From: Sipunculus nudus
Lineage: Eukaryota > Annelida > Sipuncula > Golfingiida > Sipunculidae
Direction of reading: 5' to 3'
NCBI GenBank assembly: GCA_026874595.1
Contig: CM049309.1
Span: 53,912,079-53,976,078, forward strand
DNA: 64,000 nt
Shown: positions 13,301-25,200 of the stretch, one piece after another
Layout: the number at the start of each line of letters is the position of its first letter
Numbering within the stretch: position 1 is the first letter of the stretch
Made by a program: the position numbers and the translations under genes
The notes under the pieces: generated by a model
What the model was told of the DNA's origin: nothing
Databases searched by the model: none
What the model saw: the letters and a program-made list of their open reading frames with translations, nothing else

Positions 13301-13420
13301 ATCTTCGATTTTCGCAAGCATGTTGGTCATTTGCCTATGTCTGTTTGTCACGAGGTTTGTGTGTTTGTCCCCACTCAACCTGATTTGAAGGTTGCAGGGT
13401 TGATTGAAATCTGAAAGTCC
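9511..13420. other. Gene-poor intergenic stretch
   Basis: Contains a (TA)n run (10305-10375) and a poly-G tract (10609-10630). Apart from these I see no gene, RNA gene or recognised element. Confidence 0.45.
10305..10375. repeat. (TA)n microsatellite
   Basis: TA dinucleotide run with one short TTTACACT interruption near the right end. Confidence 0.95.
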
Positions 13421-13429
13421 TCAAAGCCT

Positions 13430-14720
13430 ATTGTTTTTGGTCAATATTGGTGAAGGGTCAAGGTCATCAAAAAACGTCAAAATTTTATTATCGTTATAAC
13501 TTCGTTCATGATTGTTATATCTTCACAAACTATAGCTCATTTTGTTCCTCTAGGCTTTCTCCATGCGATGGTCTGGTCGAATGTCATCTCTGATGTGTCA
13601 GTTTCAGGAGGCGGTGCATTTGAAAACACTACAACATATCTTTTTTGTTGGCCATTTCTCCAAAACCATAAACCCTAGCTACAAAAACTATGGCTCACTT
13701 TGTTCCTCTATGCTTTCATCAAAGGATTATCTAGTCAACTGTCATCTCAGATGTGTCAGTGTGTCAGTATGTCTGTCTGTTTTTCAGTTGTCCTAAAGTT
13801 CGCCTGTTTGCTGATTCTTGTGTCTTACATAAACCATTCTACAGGCCACATTTTTGCTGTAAACCTTTTTAAACTGGTACATCTTATATCTTGCACTAAT
13901 ATCTCAAACTAAATTCATTTTCAGAAAATAGCCGCTAGGGGCATTGTATTTAAACACTGCAACAGTTCGTTCTTTTTTTGGCCATATCTCCAAAACTTTA
14001 AACCTTGGCAAAAAAATTATAGCTCAATTTGTTCCTCTATGTTTTTCTCAAAGGATGGTCTTATCAATTGTTATCTCGGATGTATCAGAGTGTCAGTATG
14101 TCTAGCTGTTTTCAGTTGTCCTCATTTTCAGGTGTTTGATGGTTCGTGTGTCTAACATATACCATTCTAAAAGTCCAGTTTTGCAGGAATCCTTTGGAAA
14201 CTGGTACATCTAACACTAATGTCTCAAAGGTAATTTTTAATTTTTGGAAAATAGCCGCTAGGGAGCACTGCACTCAAAGGTCGATTTCATTAAAAAAATA
14301 CTTCATATCTTCATCAAAAGATATCATAGCCGCATAAACTGTAACCTTTCTTCTGATATGTAGCTGTCTTAATCTGCTGTTGCCATGGTTATGCATTTTT
14401 GGGGAAAATTCACGATATCCCAAAATATGGGGTCTTATTTATCTAACATTGTCACTTTTAAAGCTAGAGAGGTCTTCAGGCACCACTGAATCAGTTTTAC
14501 TGGACTCGTCAAACATGGTTTTTACAAGTATTCACTTTTTTTTCGCTCTTCAGGCCACAAATCTCAAGCAATCGCTCTGAAAGTTATACAGTTGATTGAA
14601 AACGAAACTCCTGCAAGTCTTTTATTTTTAGTAGAGATAGGTCAAAGGTCAAGGGCAAGGTCACCGAAAAAAATATTATTTTGCTCATAATGTCGTCGAA
14701 AATTTTCTTATCTACACAAA
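13430..14720 (+). repeat. Tandem-unit repeat family E, diverged units
   Basis: ATAGCTCATTTTGTTCCTCT-like words recur at about 13535, 13690 and 14020. GCCATTTCTCCAAAAC and GTGTCAGTATGTCT also recur. Spacings are near 160 and 330 bp. Both flanks carry AAGGTCAAGGTCA-type strings followed by A runs (13455 and 14645). This is a typical invertebrate interspersed repeat made of tandem units. Confidence 0.7.
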
Positions 14721-15562
14721 CTGTAACTTTTATATGTTTTATTTTTCTTTGCATTCCCCATTCTTTCTGTCTGCCCTCTTTCAACTTTCGGCAAGCGCTC
14801 GACCTATGGTTGTCTAATTTATCATGTTGTCATGATTTTGTTATAATGACAGAAGGTCTAGAGAATTCAGGCAATGTGTAATTTTCAACAGGTAAATTTC
14901 AGAAAAACCGGTAGGTGCCAGTCTTGACGAGAAAAGACCTGATCTTTCTAGAGACTTCTCGAAGTTTCGGCTACCCAGATAAAAATAGGTGATGTCAAGG
15001 CCGGTTAGTCAGGGAATAAATTGGAAGCTAACGTCAACTGGTTACGGTTCGTGTTATATCAACGGCAGATTAGGTGTACACCGAGCGGGCTGTGGTTGTA
15101 AACTACCGCGAGGACATTACTAGTCCTGGAGACAGTACATATAGTTCCAGCCGAGCAGGGCGTTTGAAGATTACGTGACTTGTACTTTGTCGAAGACGTT
15201 ATTGTGAGATTGGAGCCAGTCAACGACGGCGGTGGCCTATTGTTGGATGTTACCGGAGTAAACTTGTGTTTTTCAATTAAAACAACGAGTGATATTTTGA
15301 ACATTTCCGAGTGAAAGAACTCGGAAATATATGTCCGCTGCGTGTGTGGTCTGACAGGCGTCATGTAGCATTTCCACAGCCGTTTCATATGAGATAGTAG
15401 GCCTAAGCGTATGGTCACATATAGGCCGTGAGTGTGTCGCTATTTTTTACTCTACCCCACTAATCATTCCATCAGCTCATCACGAAAACACTTTCTCAGT
15501 TTGAATGGATTCACCTTATCTATGACACGAGCAGAGACAATCGTATCGACTGAGAGTTTATA

Positions 15563-15630
<68 letters not shown>

Positions 15631-15633
15631 TAT
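15563..15633. repeat. (TA)n microsatellite
   Basis: A nearly pure TA run of about 70 bp. Confidence 0.95.
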
Positions 15634-17059
15634 ATGATGGCCTTAAAATTCACCTGAAAAATATTGTTGGGGCACTAGCAAAGAATAATTAAACCTCAGT
15701 CATATTTGTGTGCTGTTTTATCCTTGTTTGTCCATATATATATATATTTTCTAACTGCAATTTTCATAATAAAAAGATAGTTTCAAGGGGAACCTAAATA
15801 ACTCATAAGAGAGCAAGGAAAACTCTATACCTCCAAGAATAAATTAGAATTCAAATTAATGTACATGGTTACTTATTGTGATGAAAGATTGATCTGTCGG
15901 AACATAGGAATCAATAAGTTTAGAAAGCTGCAAAATATAAACGTTGAATTTAATCATAAAATCATTATGGTAATAATAAGCTTTACATTTACATTTTGCT
16001 GAATTTATGTAAAAATTTTAACTAAGATATCGCATCAAAGGTAGAAGGATACCGATTGATGAAACAGAGTATGGTTTGAGATGGAGAACCTGAGACCAAA
16101 GAGCAGAGTTCCATATACAGGGCATGTCGCCATCGGCCAGGGGTTCATACATCACTTACACTGCTGACGTCACCCCGGGGTTGTCACGTGAATGCGGGGC
16201 AACCACGGTCGGTCTTCCTTATAATTGAATATCTACCTACAGGGAAATAAGTCCCTTTCTTTGCGGCCTGAACAGGCCAAGAATTAATACGGCCATGACA
16301 GCAGTAAAGTAGAAACCATCTCGCGGGGCACACCGGCGGGGGAGGCGGACTCTCTATTTCTAAATGTTCAGTCAACAATATCCATCAACTCTGTTCTTTA
16401 ATTCCTTTGGATACAAGCCACATATGACATCCTGTCCTTTTTGGTGAACGGTCACATTGGTAGATTAAGACGTTGGGTCTATTGCCTGCAGGTTTACATC
16501 TTATGATGTTACCCATATTGACAGTTAAGGCATATATGCACATACTGAATACGGCAGTTGTATATGTATCATTCATTTGAACGATTGTTTACTGTCTTTA
16601 ACTGCATTATGTGAGGATTACTCGGGTGTAGTCATACGTCAAAATATAGTATTTTATCTACTTCCTGACGTTAAATTGTATGTTACTTTGCATAATCTGG
16701 TTGTTAATTTAATTCATACTTCAATTTATAAATGTAGTTTATGAAAATTTTGTGACCGATCCCTTCTGGAAGAAGGTTTCTCAGTGACCGTGACAGATGA
16801 AGTTATTCCTCACGTAAAACAGTATACTTGAACAGAAGTGTATTAAAAATGAATCAAAATATAATGTTTTGAATGAAAAAAAGAGTTAAAAAAGTAAAAC
16901 TATACAAGATATTATTAAAGTTTATTTATCTAAAAATAGGTCGTACATATAGTTATAATATCTTAAGTGTGGCACAGATGGCGGCGTTTGGCAGTCTCTA
17001 GATGTGGCGAAAACAGGAAAATCCGGAGAAATCTACAGAAGTTGGACGAGCAGCAACAA

Positions 17060-17115
17060 CCTACTTACATAGCCATGCATCACGGGAATCGAACGCGGGT
17101 CTCCAGCGAAGAAAA
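17060..17115 (-). repeat. Possible tRNA-derived fragment (3' half only)
   Basis: The minus strand has GGAGACCCGCGTTCGATTCC, with a B-box-like GTTCGATTC. No A box or acceptor pairing is visible and the T stem is imperfect. It is only suggestive of a SINE or tRNA relic. Confidence 0.25.
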
Positions 17116-17165
17116 CCGAGATTCAATGGCGGATCCAGGGGGTAGCTTTGGGAGCTATAGCTGAC

Positions 17166-17196
<31 letters not shown>

Positions 17197-18373
17197 CAAA
17201 AAAAGGCTCAGGCCTCTTGGGAAAAAACCTTAGGCAGTAACTGTGCTGGTCACGCATGTGTAGGTCAGTAGGATAATTTGAGAATGGTGGACACTCACCT
17301 ACTAACACAGCTTACGATCAAATTCCTGCCCTATTCGAGTTCGCAACCTTGTAACATTCTTTTTTCTGACAATTTTATGTGCACTCTGGCATGAGCGCAG
17401 CCTTGACATTCAGTATGGAGAATATAACTTACGCTTATACTTGAACCTTGGAATTCTGAATAGAGTATTTTCTTGGTTAAGTATATAATAGAAAGACACA
17501 TAACCAAGGATATTTATAGGTTTCTTTGACTTCAGACTGAAAAGGAAGGGATAGTATTTACAAAACTAGAAATCCAGAAATTTTCATAATGAAACTCGAT
17601 CGACAGCCATTAAGTTTTCTTGAGTATAGCGCAAGACATAGCGAAAGCAGGATATTCAGTCCTTCGCTTTCTATAAAATAAAACTGGCAGTACCGAGTCG
17701 ATATCCAGGGATGGTTTAATTATCATGTCAGGCTTTTCCACGGGAGCTCACCACTGCAGTATGAACTTTATATGTTTGTATGCCATAAGTTATATGGGTT
17801 TATTTTATCGATCGCTTGTAAAGCAAATGCTTTAAAAACCCAAGATGCCAATTGCTATATACAGTATTACACTGAGCACGGTGCGACCGGCAGTTTGTAC
17901 TGGTTGGCCTATATTCAACAGAAAATTCCCAGGAGCCAAAGACAAACGTATACAAATATCTGTTCTATCGATCACATGTAAATAGAATTCCAGAGAGTAC
18001 AACACGTATCTCATTCAGTATGAGTAGACACAAGATAATCCTCAAAAGGCAAATAACGGGTCACGCAGAACGATAAGGACCCCGCTGTATAAGATAAGGA
18101 CAATGAGGGACATGTATAAAACCTCTGGTTAGTATATTACCACTTCTACCATCTTTTAACTGGCATTTTTTAACTGATGAAGAGTTAATCTTTTACACTG
18201 TCAAGAAGGAACTTACAGGAGATGTTGGAAAGAGGCTATCAGCAACCTGACACATGTAAACGAGTATTCCGGGAGGGCAATAATATACATAAATTTCGTA
18301 TGCAGGCGCACAGGGAAGAAAACAGCGCGAGACGCAAAATCCGACGCTACTTTTCAGTAAAGTATGCGTATTT

Positions 18374-18694
18374 CAATGGCGTCGATTTGTCTTCAAGGGG
18401 GGGGGGGGGTCGCAGACACACACACACACACATATATATATATATGTACATACCTCTTAAACATCTGTAAGACACATTTCAAATATATAAAGGCCTACTT
18501 AATCATATTTCAAGTCTATTACAAAGATAGAAGATAATTACAAACCTGGTTTAGATATGATATTTCATAGTTAACTCATAAATGAAACAAAAGTCTATAA
18601 TTCTATTTATTAATATATTTCATTTGCAATATATACATTTTATTTTCTGAATAGTGGGGGGGGGGGGGGGGGGGGTAATCACATTGACTATGCC
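18374..18694. mobile_element. hAT-like MITE, left copy, interrupted at its right end
   Basis: Starts CAATGGCGTCGATTTGTCTT, then a G tract and CA/TA runs. Its AT-rich interior (18480-18660) is the inverted counterpart of 18745-18980. Its right terminus is split by the second copy: joining 18694 to 19104 restores a terminus like ATTGAC..GCCACT. Confidence 0.6.
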
Positions 18695-19001
18695 TAGGGG
18701 CGTCAATATAGGCGGGGATGGGGGTATATCAGCCCCCCCCCCCCCCCACACACACACTTTCCAGAGAATAATTTTATAATATTGCAAATGAAATATATTA
18801 ATAAATAGAATTAAAGACTTTGGAATCATTTACTAAAAATGTTATATCTAAACCTTGCTTGGAATTCACAACATAACTTATTTTCTAAAACATTATAATT
18901 ATTTGAAATATGATTAAGTATATATATATATATATATACATATATAGTTGAATATGTCACTCAGAGACGCCGAAAAAGGTATATATATATGTGTGTGTGT
19001 G

Positions 19002-19039
<38 letters not shown>

Positions 19040-19095
19040 TATATACAAAGTCATCCCCCCCCCCTCCCACCTTGGAAGAAAAATTGACGCCACTG
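18695..19095. mobile_element. hAT-like MITE, second copy in inverse orientation, with exact 8-bp target duplication
   Basis: ACTATGCC flanks it exactly (18687-18694 and 19096-19103). The left end TAGGGGCGTCAATATAGG and the right end, read inward as CAGTGGCGTCAATTTTTC, are terminal inverted repeats. It is the inverse of the left copy: 18599-18632 and 18778-18811 are perfectly complementary over 34 bp. The pair forms a large foldback. Confidence 0.75.
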
Positions 19096-19103
19096 ACTAT
19101 GCC

Positions 19104-19778
19104 ACTTGCCAAAAAATGGGAGGACGCTCGTGGTGTATTTTATTCCACTCCTCAATAGTTTTTGACCCCCTGCGAAACTTCACCTTTGCTATTATCATGA
19201 AGATAATAATATATAAAAGATAATAAAAAACTTTTAAATTGAAATTGAGCGGGTTTTATTATACCTTCGCCATAGTACATTTGTCTATCCGCAACCTTAA
19301 GCGATAAGGAATGAATAGATTTTGATAAAAGTTTGTGGAGATTTAGGGTATCACACAGAAAACAGTCAGTTAAGATATGGTTTGTAATCTGGATCACAAT
19401 CAGATGTTTTTAATTTAGTATACAATTGAAAGATTGAAATTCCTCTGTCCTGATCGAGGGTCAAGGCCATTCATTGGTATTAGTGCCTTTGTTCTAGAGC
19501 TAGGGTAGCCGTGATCCAACTGCTGAGATTCTGAACACAGCGGAGCAACCAGCATATAGTTTGATTCGGATCCTTGTAAGCTCAGACTACAGTTCTATAA
19601 TAATTTAATTTCATTTTACAGTATGTATATTCATTTCCCCGAAAGATGCTAATGTCTTAAGACAATTCAACAAAAGGAAGTTTTCCTAAACCGAAAAATG
19701 AAGAATATACCTTGTACAGAACAATGTACTTAACATACATTAAGAAAAATATGTTTTGCCACTATATATGTATGTGTG

Positions 19779-19829
<51 letters not shown>

Positions 19830-20250
19830 TAAGAAGAAGAGTGATTTATCGCGCTCCTGACGGCTAAAGAGCTGAGTCGTATTGCTCCGCAGCCAGGCCG
19901 CAATTAGTGGCACCTGTGACGGCCCGCGGGACAGTAGCTGCTAGCAGAGCCCTGGTTTAAGCGGGCTGATTACTGTCAGGTTTTTAACATGCCACTTGGT
20001 CGGTTAATATTTGTTACAATATTTCATTGACCAACGTGACACATGCTGTGGAGCATACAGCCTAAAGTATGAATCTAAGGTAAAGAAAGACTGTGAAAAG
20101 AAGAGATATCTGGGAGCACGAAGGTGCATTTATTTATAGATCTTCATGCGTTGCATGACATGAAGTTATATTCTAAAAAATATATTTTGTCTCCTGAAAC
20201 ACACTGTGAATCATATTGGTACCTAAATGTAACATATATATAGTTCAGTA
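19104..20250. other. Intergenic, no gene seen
   Basis: Contains a (GA)n run at 19780-19827 followed by a short less AT-rich patch to about 19990. Nothing else recognised. Confidence 0.4.
19780..19827. repeat. (GA)n microsatellite
   Basis: Pure GA run of about 48 bp. Confidence 0.97.
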
Positions 20251-20262
20251 GAAAGACTGGTG

Positions 20263-20264
20263 CC

Positions 20265-20343
<79 letters not shown>

Positions 20344-20515
20344 CCTATTTGACTGTATTGAAAGTTAATACAAATCAAAAGTCTTTGTTAATGACAGGTG
20401 ACATGATAACAGTGAGTACGTGGATGATATTCCGTGTAATTACCATTCATTTCAATGAATTTAGATTTTTTTGTTTACTCAAACACTAGTAATTTGAAGG
20501 AATTTCTATATCATA

Positions 20516-20566
<51 letters not shown>

Positions 20567-20704
20567 GTGTGTGTGTGTGTGTGTGTGTGTAATCCAATAT
20601 CCGGTATTGATATAATAATAAAATATAATATTGCAATATGGAGAGTATGTTCAAGAAAATATTTTCTATTTATAGATATTCATATATATACATATATATA
20701 TATG

Positions 20705-20775
<71 letters not shown>
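20263..20775. repeat. Cluster of (TA)n microsatellites
   Basis: TA runs at 20263-20338, 20518-20564 (passing into a GT run to about 20590) and 20685-20772, within 510 bp. Together they form a very AT-rich zone just left of a GC-rich island. Confidence 0.95.
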
Positions 20776-20879
20776 TGATAGATTATAAATAGTGGAATTT
20801 TGACATTCAGATTCTCTAAAACTTTTATCATTTTGCCTGTGGGTTGTATGATGAATAAATCATACATTTAAAACGGGAT

Positions 20880-22260
20880 ACACTAGACATCGACACTTTC
20901 TAATTCGTAAGAACATTCCAGTCCCCTTGTGAGTCTTCTGTTACTGTAGCAACTTGCAACCCCCGATCTCACTCGTCTTAGCAGTATTGCATAATCAAAT
21001 AAAACAAGCGGGGCCTGGCTCCCCGGGGGCTGCGGGACATATATTCTTCTTAATGACACAAAAAAACCTATACTCATTACATTAAAGCAACGCAGATACA
21101 TATTATAACCACCCCGGTGTCTTCACTGCTATCATTATACAGAAGTGACAGGCGGCGAATGCCAGCTTTCTCTATACGTCTGACGAAAAAACAATCCAAT
21201 TACGTTAATAACAACGCCATAAAGGCTGCTGCAGCAGAGCTTGGATGCTGTTTGTTTACTTCCCCCAGACCTGCCCAGGCTGTACTCGCAGCACTGAAAC
21301 CCGAGACTATTGTTGGGTTATCCGTCTTCTCGCGTTCACTTGATTTTATCATTGGCTATTGACAAGCGCTCGATCATCAGGACTCCCTTTACCTCTGTAT
21401 ACAGAAGGACATGTCTTGATCAACATCTAAGGCCGCTCTCCCCATCAGTCCCGAATATTTTATTATTCTTCTAACCGGGATGGTCTGATAGCCGTGCCAG
21501 GTCAAGAACAGACGTACGGAGTATAAAATGTTTCTTACCTGAGCCGCGTCCAGGCTTGACAATAGCCGCTCCAGAGCTGTTTTCTGGCACAATCAGCCGA
21601 AGGTATGCATGGATCGTGAGTCCAGGAACATTCGATACAGTTTTCTCTGTGAATCATGAAGCTACCAAATTATGAACAGCCGGAGTAAAACCACAAACGC
21701 TAAATACTGCCGTCATGAGTTTTAAGACAGAAGCGAGAGCCATGCCTGGAAAGCATGGACTGTTTCAGAGATCAGTTAGCAGTACGGCCTAGCAGCAGCA
21801 GCACACTAGCTACTGCTGTCAGCTCCAAGGGGGCTGCTTCATCCCTCTGTTCGTATAACCTCGCCAGGTTTCGGTGGCGACATAGACATCGTTTACTCTC
21901 GGCGTGTATTGATCGCCAAGGCCCGAGCGTCGCAGCCGAGACTCGGCGCCCAAACCGACGCCTGCAATGTAATCACAACTAGCAGTTTCCGTGATGCTGG
22001 GTCTAGCCAGCCCATCAAATGATGTTGCCGGAATGAAAGACCTCATCCCAAGGAGAACATCATCCCCTGCTAAAACGTTCTTCACCTGTTCCTGTATGTA
22101 TCAGCCAGCCTCTCGTAAGCCACTCACAAGCGGCGTGCACAGTCACTAGAAACGCTTATCTGCAGCGGCCTGCTCGGTCGCCAGGTCGTTCAGCTCTCTT
22201 GATCATACCCTGCAGCCTGTCGTTCCAAACACTTTGTTTTAACAGTAAGTTCAAGATGGT
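20880..22260. other. GC- and CpG-richer island, possible promoter or first exon of an unseen gene
   Basis: This stretch is visibly richer in GC and CpG than its surroundings. On the minus strand it holds a near-perfect splice donor, GGCTCAG|GTAAGA, with the G of GT at 21541. A first exon of a minus-strand gene would lie at about 21542-21700. I found no matching protein-coding exon to the left, so this is only suggestive. Confidence 0.3.
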
Positions 22261-25200
22261 GCCAAGTTGCAGCGACCCTTTGAGAGAAAGAAAATTAAAC
22301 AGTCGCCTACGTGGGGAATTAATCTTTTTTCCCCATCAAGCAGGAACGTGGGCTGTTTAATGTATTTTCCTTTCATTGCAGGTGCCATAAACTTAGGCAC
22401 GAACCAGTTGCAAGACCTTTCAATCTTGTATATGACCCTTTCATGTTCTTTTCCCCAGAATCAAATAAGTTTAGACTTATTGTTATAAGAGTCAGATTTA
22501 GCCCAAAGAGTATATATCCTAGTCAGCCAATTGAAATTATATTATTAATACTTCCGATCTCACGTTGTGAACAGACATTAAACTGTATGAAATACGTGTT
22601 ATTCTTAGTATCCCCCATCCCAAATATATTTCAAATGTCTTTGTTTATTCAATATCATGAAAATAAATATATTCATTCCGTCATACCGAATTAATCATTC
22701 CGGTTATTTAAAATAAAGTAAAAAAAAAATATTAAATCTTGTTCACTTATGTCAACAAGTTTAGGAACAAGAATTACGTCCAAAATTATTATCTCTTAAA
22801 TATGCATATGCAGAAATCTTAGATTTGCCGAAAAGTGACACTGAATGTATCTAGTTTGTGTAGAAGGGTATTAAATGTTATATTCAACTACTGCCTGTAT
22901 TAACAAAAATGGATTCAATACCAGATCAACGGCAAATTAAAAACGTTAAACCCCCTTCAGTTATGGCATTCGGGACATATTCAGTGGATATTTACATTGG
23001 GATGGTAAGCCGTCTTAAGTCGTGGTATAAGTTATACGGGGCACTGCACTGCAACAACCATACATATAAACTTTCAACCAAAGAGTCAATCCCATCTCCA
23101 TTGTAACGGGTCATTTGCTGTGTGGCGTACAACTGGCTGTCGTCCATACAGTAAGCCGTGCGAGACATGCTTGTATTCATACGGTCTGAAATTCAACATG
23201 CAGGGTTGTTTACTAATATGCCGAGTTATTACGGAGTGTTTCTCCCACATGGAAGGTGTTTTTAGAAAGTGCACTAACATATCTCATGATTGATCTGGTT
23301 TATTTGAAGTGACTGCGTACCTGTATAAGGTATGATGCGATATAAAAAATGACGAATATATTTGCATCCTCAACAAGCCTTTTACAGTGCGGTACTCATT
23401 ATTACAGAGCATGATAATCTGAAAGAGCGGTAAAATGATGTTATAATAATAGATGATTAGGAATAAAATTAAAAATTCATTCTAAAAAATTTCTTTCAGT
23501 TTTAATTATTTTTTATACATCGGCCTCACGCAGCGCTTTAGATCCTTAACCCCCTTGCATGCCTATGACATTGAAGACGAAACAGAAAGTATCAATATAC
23601 GGCGCTATATATAAGCCATGCATGAGATAACCGCGTGTAAAGAAGCACCACTTATGTATAATACCGGGTTTGACCGATAGAAGCTTCGTTCCTATAAAGT
23701 ACCTGTCACTTTTATAGAAGCATTTCTTGAGGGTTATCTGATTTTGCTTTGATCTGATTAAGATAGCCTGACCTTTAAGTTATTTTTATGCTAACTGATA
23801 TAGTCTGGACAGGTATAAGCTGGGCGTCGTGTTACACCAAGCCGGCGTATATAATAACTGAAGTCCAATATTGGATCATGTTAGACATGAGCCTAGCTGC
23901 AGGGGACAAATCGATTTATAGGTGTCCGGAGAATAAATGGTTACATTTTGCTGCTGCGACTGATATGTTGTTCAACCCGTATCCTGAGTCCATCTTACAG
24001 AACATTCGTGTATCAATACATCTTCCATGGTATTTAACAAGGAATACTTGACTCAGACTTGCATCACCTGGTTCTTTTATTCTTAAAAGTCTATGTGCGG
24101 AATTGAAGTCAAAATAGAAGTAATTCTGCATTTTAAAAAAATTAAACGTCGGATATAAAATTGTTCTCATATATCGGTTTTTCTGATGAAGGACCAACGT
24201 TTCAATGTAAATGCCATGCTCGGGTACTTCTAATGATTTCTGTTAACATTCCGATCAAAATAAATGGGTTTAAATTTCATCAGCCAAACGATTTTTATCG
24301 TGCACGTCTACATAACACGAAAATTGATTGATTAATAGAAAATACTGCATCTTAATCAAAATTTAATGCCGAAGACATAATCTCCTGGTGGAATATAAGA
24401 TTTGGCAAATAAACCATTCAAAACATTTGGTAGTCCACTTTTACTTTCAACATTCAGCGCTTAGATTTTACGATTTGTTAAATAAAGCCCAAAACTGAAG
24501 GGTAGAAGATATAATTTGAAGGTAAAACCAAATTCTCGACTCTGTCCCTGCCCCGACCGCTGGTTGGGTTTCATATTCCTAGTGCCCCGGTTGTATTATT
24601 TTTTAATATAAATTTTATATTTCATGAAACCTGACACGAAAACCAGCAGTTTATATTCTATGCTAGTCCCACACTACTTTGCAGCCTATCATCTAGTTAT
24701 CCAACCTGTGTCGGCGTCCTGGTAGGGCTGGAGATAAAGATGATATTGACAGAGCTCTTCTACTGATCAGATTTACCGACTGTCGGCAAGGATGGGGTTT
24801 ACTTAAGTCTGGGCTGTGAAAGACAAACTGGCAGGCTGTCCGCGGTGTCTTGGCGTCTTGCTGTTTCCCCTAGGTATCCTGCCAGCTCTGTCTCAGCCGT
24901 CATTGGAAACACAGACATCCAATCCTCAGCGTCTCCATGACTCTCGAGCTAACCTGTTAAATCTTCCTTTCCAAAATTAAAACATGCAATATGCCAATAT
25001 ACATATACGTGTTTAGATTTGGCTGATATAGCGGTGTCATTCCGAGCACTAGTATTTTGTTGCACAGTAATTCGGAATTCTCGTATTATGGAAATTATAA
25101 TTTTTGGAGTTTTACCCATGTAAACCTCATATTTGCTGTGCAATGCTGAAGTGGACCAGGTCACCTTTATCAACAGATTTATCTGATTAATTGTAATAAT

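Larger units (their letters stand above)
14721..18370. other. Gene-poor intergenic stretch
   Basis: Includes a (TA)n run (15563-15633) and a C-tract plus CA run (17165-17197) next to a hAT-like terminus CAATGGCGGATCCAGGGGG at 17124. A 119-codon minus-strand frame at 15059-15418 resembles no family I know. Otherwise nothing recognised. Confidence 0.4.

Noticed and set aside
15059-15418. 119-codon minus-strand frame
   Set aside because: No family resemblance and no supporting splice or start signal.
17124-17200. Second hAT-like element starting CAATGGCGGATCCAGGGGG
   Set aside because: Only one terminus is visible; no matching right end or target duplication was found, so it is mentioned only in the regional entry.
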